This document shows positions 6,710 to 8,863 of a DNA stretch of 8,863 bases, piece by piece. Below the pieces are notes generated by a model that was not told the origin of the DNA, did not search any database, and worked only from the letters and a program-made list of their open reading frames with translations. How positions within the stretch are numbered: the first letter of the stretch is position 1; each line of letters opens with the position of its first letter. The position numbers were made by a program, and so were the translations under genes. Source of the stretch: JASHVB01 sp049522565 (lineage in GTDB: Bacteria; Pseudomonadota; Alphaproteobacteria; Acetobacterales; Acetobacteraceae); NCBI GenBank assembly GCA_049522565.1, contig JBEKNT010000281.1:1-8863 (forward strand), in the 5' to 3' direction.

Positions 6710-6726
6710 CCCGCGCACAGCGCGGG
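6710..6726 (-). terminator. GC hairpin just after prs
   Basis: CCCGCGC (6710-6716), loop ACA, GCGCGGG (6720-6726): a perfect 7-bp stem starting 12 nt beyond the prs stop codon on the minus strand. The TTTT tract lies between the stop and the stem rather than after it, so this is not a textbook intrinsic terminator. It may mark the 3' end of prs mRNA or be a second repeat unit with the CTCTCCCGC edge. Confidence 0.4.
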
Positions 6727-6738
6727 AGAGCTAAAAGT

Positions 6739-7671
6739 TCAGTCGAACAGCGAGCTGACCGAACTTTCCTCGCTGATCCGCCGCATCGCCTCGGCCAGCA
6801 GCGGCGCGATGGTGAGTTCGCGGATGTTCGGCGCCTGACGCACCGCCTCGGTCGGCAGGATCGAATCGGTGATCGTCATCATCTCGATCGGCGAGCCGAC
6901 GATGCGCGCCACCGCGCCGCCGGACAGCACGCCATGGGTGACATAGGCGCTGGCCGAGCGCGCACCGTGCTTGATCAGCGCATCGGCCGCGTTGCAATGC
7001 GTGCCGCCGGAATCCACCATGTCGTCCACCAGGATGCAGTCGCGGCCCGACACGTCGCCGATCACGTTCATCACTTCCGAGTGGCCCGCCCGCTCGCGGC
7101 GCTTGTCGATGATCGCCAGGTCGCAGTTCAATCGCGTGGCGATGGCGCGGGCGCGCACCACGCCGCCGACATCCGGCGACACGATCATGATGTCGCGGCC
7201 CTTGTAATGGTCCTGGATGTCGCGGCTGTACAGCGGTGCGGCATAGAGGTTATCCACCGGGATATCGAAGAAGCCCTGGATCTGCGCCGCGTGCAGATCC
7301 ATCGTCAGCACGCGGTTGGCGCCCGCCTCGACGATCAGGTTGGCCACCAGCTTGGCGCTGATCGGCGAGCGCGACGCGGTTTTGCGATCCTGCCGCGCGT
7401 AGCCGAAATACGGGATCACCGCCGTCACCCGCCGCGCCGACGACCGCCGCAGCGCGTCGAGCGTGATCAGCAGCTCCATCAGGTTGTCGTTGGCGGGGAA
7501 TGATGTGGGTTGCATCACGAACACGTCTTCGCCGCGCACGTTTTCCTGAATTTCGACGAACACTTCCATATCGGCGAAACGCCGGATCAGGGCCTTGGTC
7601 AGGGGCAGGTTCAACGTCGCGGCGACCGCCTCGGCGAGCGGGCGGTTGGCGTTGCAGGCGACAATTTTCAT
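6739..7671 (-). CDS. prs: Ribose-phosphate pyrophosphokinase (PRPP synthetase)
   Basis: A 310-residue class I PRPP synthetase, which transfers pyrophosphate from ATP to ribose 5-phosphate to make PRPP for purine, pyrimidine, histidine, tryptophan and NAD synthesis in the cytoplasm. Visible landmarks are the FADMEVFVEI segment (32-41), the ATP-binding YFGYARQDRK (88-97), the PRPP synthetase signature DLHAAQIQGFFDIPVDN (125-141), SPDVGGVVRAR (165-175), the catalytic Lys190/Arg192 in IDKRRER, and the ribose-5-phosphate loop ILVDDMVDSGGT (213-224). Length and N-terminus (MKIVACNANRPLAEAVA) are normal. It starts 22 nt after the stop of the lipoprotein gene. No good Shine-Dalgarno precedes the ATG, so translation may depend on coupling to the upstream gene or on a weak site. 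A conserved essential gene; nothing suggests transfer. Confidence 0.97.
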   Translation of the reverse strand: MKIVACNANRPLAEAVAATLNLPLTKALIRRFADMEVFVEIQENVRGEDVFVMQPTSFPANDNLMELLITLDALRRSSARRVTAVIPYFGYARQDRKTASRSPISAKLVANLIVEAGANRVLTMDLHAAQIQGFFDIPVDNLYAAPLYSRDIQDHYKGRDIMIVSPDVGGVVRARAIATRLNCDLAIIDKRRERAGHSEVMNVIGDVSGRDCILVDDMVDSGGTHCNAADALIKHGARSASAYVTHGVLSGGAVARIVGSPIEMMTITDSILPTEAVRQAPNIRELTIAPLLAEAMRRISEESSVSSLFD

Positions 7672-7693
7672 GCTGCGGGGCCGGTGCTGTGGG

Positions 7694-8671
7694 TCATCGG
7701 ACCGGCTGCACGCCGGAACCCGGGCCTTCTAGCGCCGCCGCCCCGGCCTGTCCACGAACCGCCGCGTTTTGTGCACTGGGTTGCTGGCCCGGCGCCGGTT
7801 TCTGCGCCGCGTCGGGTTGCGTCTGGCGCTTGATCACGTCGTTCACGCCGCCGGAGGCCTCGGTGGCGACCACCACCGCGACGTCACCCCAGAAGTGATC
7901 CAGCGTGCCGGCGGGGATCTCGTTGAGCTGCACCACGCGGCCGAGATCCTGGCCGGCGGCATTCTTGATGATCCACTGGACCTCGATGCGCTGCTTGCGG
8001 TCGGGGATCGGCACCGCCTTGACCTGGCCCTGCACGGTGAAGTCGGCGCCGGCCGCGGTGGCCTGGACGGTAGGCCCGAGCAATGCCAGGTGGGAGCGCA
8101 TCTGGCGGGTGAGCGTGTCGTCGCCGTCGCCGGGCGCGCCGGTGACGTCGGCGACCATGACCTTGGCGCGGCGATTGAACAGGCTGTTGGGATCGGCGAT
8201 CTCACGCGCGGTCTCGATGCTGGTGAGCAGGGCGGCGATTTTCGGCGCAGCGTCGATGGCGGACTGTTGCAGCGTGGCGGGGGTGGCGGCGGCCCATGCG
8301 GCAACGGGTACCGCAGTGCCTTCGATCTTGCCGCGATCCTTGCCTTGCGGATCGACCACGGTGAACTCCGGCACCACCGTGGCGCCGCGTTGCGACGCGG
8401 TGGTGCGCAGGCGCCACTCGGTGCGCGCGGCTTCGCCGGCCACGGCGGGGACCTCCTGCGCCTGCAACGCCTGGGCGAGGCCGGCGGCCAGAGACCGGCT
8501 GCCGGCGTCGGGCAGCAGGGCGTTGCCGGGCGGCGGCACCGCGAGCCTCGGGGTGGGCGGCTGCGCCAGGATGCGGGCGGTGGCGCCGGGATTGCCGAGG
8601 AAGGGTTCGGGGAGATCGCCGCAGCCCACGAGCGCGAGCAACGGGAGAAGCCAGAGAATCGAGCGAAGCAT
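7694..8671 (-). CDS. Predicted lipoprotein of unknown function upstream of prs
   Basis: A 325-residue protein I do not recognise by family. It starts with a lipoprotein signal peptide: one Arg, a hydrophobic run, and the lipobox LVGC with Cys17 as the lipidation site (MLRSILWLLPLLALVGCGD). The mature part is rich in Ala, Pro and Gly, with a low-complexity Pro/Ala/Gln tail over the last 50 residues. The middle contains beta-rich segments such as EWRLRTTASQRGATVVPEFT, AKVMVADVTGAPGDGDDTL and IEVQWIIKNAAGQDLGRVVQ. These suggest periplasmic domains binding or scaffolding something at the membrane. The residue after Cys17 is Gly and the next Asp, so export to the outer membrane is possible. It is probably co-transcribed with prs (22-nt gap) although no functional link is evident. 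No strong Shine-Dalgarno precedes the ATG at 8669-8671. The lipoprotein call is firm; the function is unknown. Confidence 0.85.
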   Translation of the reverse strand: MLRSILWLLPLLALVGCGDLPEPFLGNPGATARILAQPPTPRLAVPPPGNALLPDAGSRSLAAGLAQALQAQEVPAVAGEAARTEWRLRTTASQRGATVVPEFTVVDPQGKDRGKIEGTAVPVAAWAAATPATLQQSAIDAAPKIAALLTSIETAREIADPNSLFNRRAKVMVADVTGAPGDGDDTLTRQMRSHLALLGPTVQATAAGADFTVQGQVKAVPIPDRKQRIEVQWIIKNAAGQDLGRVVQLNEIPAGTLDHFWGDVAVVVATEASGGVNDVIKRQTQPDAAQKPAPGQQPSAQNAAVRGQAGAAALEGPGSGVQPVR

Positions 8672-8732
8672 GGGCGGGGTTCAAGCAGATGTCGCGCGCA
8701 GGGGCCAGGGCCATCGGGTGGATGAAGGAAGG

Positions 8733-8805
8733 CCAGGGGCTTTGCCCCTGGAACCCCACCAAGGGGCTCTGCCCCTTGGAGCCCCGCCAAGGGCGGAGCC
8801 CTTGG
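8733..8805. repeat. Tandem array of three related hairpins (CCAAGGGG type)
   Basis: There are three perfect hairpins: CCAGGGGC/GCCCCTGG (8733-8751, loop TTT), CCAAGGGGC/GCCCCTTGG (8759-8779, loop TCT) and CCAAGGGC/GCCCTTGG (8787-8805, loop GGA). They are separated by two 7-nt spacers, AACCCCA and AGCCCCG, giving a period of 26-28 nt. The units have diverged but keep pairing through matched changes (GGGG/CCCC versus GGG/CCC, with or without the extra A/T). This looks like a REP-type dispersed repeat known to me from Acetobacteraceae-like genomes. It lies upstream of the lipoprotein gene. The remaining bases, 8806-8863, show no gene. Confidence 0.75.
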
Positions 8806-8863
8806 GACCCTTCACTTGGCGTGGTTGGACGGGAGGGGGCCATGTGTCGCGGCGGCCTTTCCG

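Noticed and set aside
6584..6718. Upstream extension of the monooxygenase start to 6718
   Set aside because: The extension translates a dispersed palindromic repeat (TLPSPAAGGRGE), and family N-termini begin at MTLVGF.
5147..6838. 563-codon plus-strand open frame
   Set aside because: It is antisense to the well-supported monooxygenase and its composition (strings of Arg/His/Val/Ala without domain motifs) is that of a mirror frame in GC-rich DNA.
7769..8725. 318-codon plus-strand open frame and overlapping minus-strand frames over the lipoprotein gene
   Set aside because: Low-complexity shadows of the lipoprotein gene. Only the 8671-7694 frame has a signal peptide and lipobox and a normal residue mix.
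8733..8805. CRISPR array
   Set aside because: Spacers of 7 nt and self-complementary units with diverged sequence do not fit CRISPR; no cas gene is present.
1..8863. A complete, working new defence system
   Set aside because: The only defence-type gene lacks its effector N-terminus and has two frame breaks. The neighbouring right-hand genes are ordinary metabolic genes with no sign of belonging to it.

Overview
The window is GC-rich DNA from what is probably an alphaproteobacterium. The prs and lipoprotein genes and the three tandem CCAAGGGG-type hairpins at the right edge look most like Acetobacteraceae/Rhodospirillales. That placement rests on memory of such sequences, not on a search. The window has two halves of different character: a decayed accessory region on the left (about 1-3792) and a compact set of intact, ordinary minus-strand genes on the right (3793-8671).

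Left half. Positions 1 to about 470 hold a minus-strand remnant of an IS91-family (HUH/Y2) transposase, cut at both ends and carrying an internal frame-breaking deletion. It abuts the plus-strand remains of a large STAND NTPase gene (about 472-3553). That gene keeps the C-terminal end of a SIR2-like domain, a full NACHT-type NTPase (Walker A, Walker B, TSR sensor, winged-helix tail) and a long helical, HEAT-like C-terminal region. This is the layout of SIR2-STAND antiphage proteins (Avs5-like). The first part of the SIR2 domain has been lost at the IS91 junction. The reading frame also breaks twice, each time in the -1 direction and each time at a homopolymer. The first break is notable: the heptamer A AAA AAT lies 4 nt before an 8-bp stem-loop, and the zero-frame stop overlaps an ATG of the next frame (ATGA). 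Programmed frameshifting or translational coupling therefore has to be weighed against simple decay. The second break has no such features, and together with the lost 5' end it favours a pseudogene.

Positions 3554-3792 are a convergent intergenic stretch with two clear hairpins and no gene.

Right half, all on the minus strand and so listed in transcription order from the right: a proline/alanine-rich lipoprotein (8671-7694); prs, ribose-phosphate pyrophosphokinase (7671-6739), 22 nt downstream of it; a highly structured spacer with a 12-bp palindromic repeat (6596-6726); an NtaA/SnaA/DszA-type FMN-dependent monooxygenase (6583-5228); a 227-nt spacer; a beta-class-like glutathione S-transferase (5000-4380) with a strong ribosome-binding site; and a histidine phosphatase (4374-3793) that starts 5 nt after the GST stop. 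The GST and phosphatase surely form an operon, and the lipoprotein and prs probably do. Upstream of the lipoprotein is a tandem array of three hairpins (8733-8805). No tRNA, rRNA, CRISPR array or complete insertion sequence is present.
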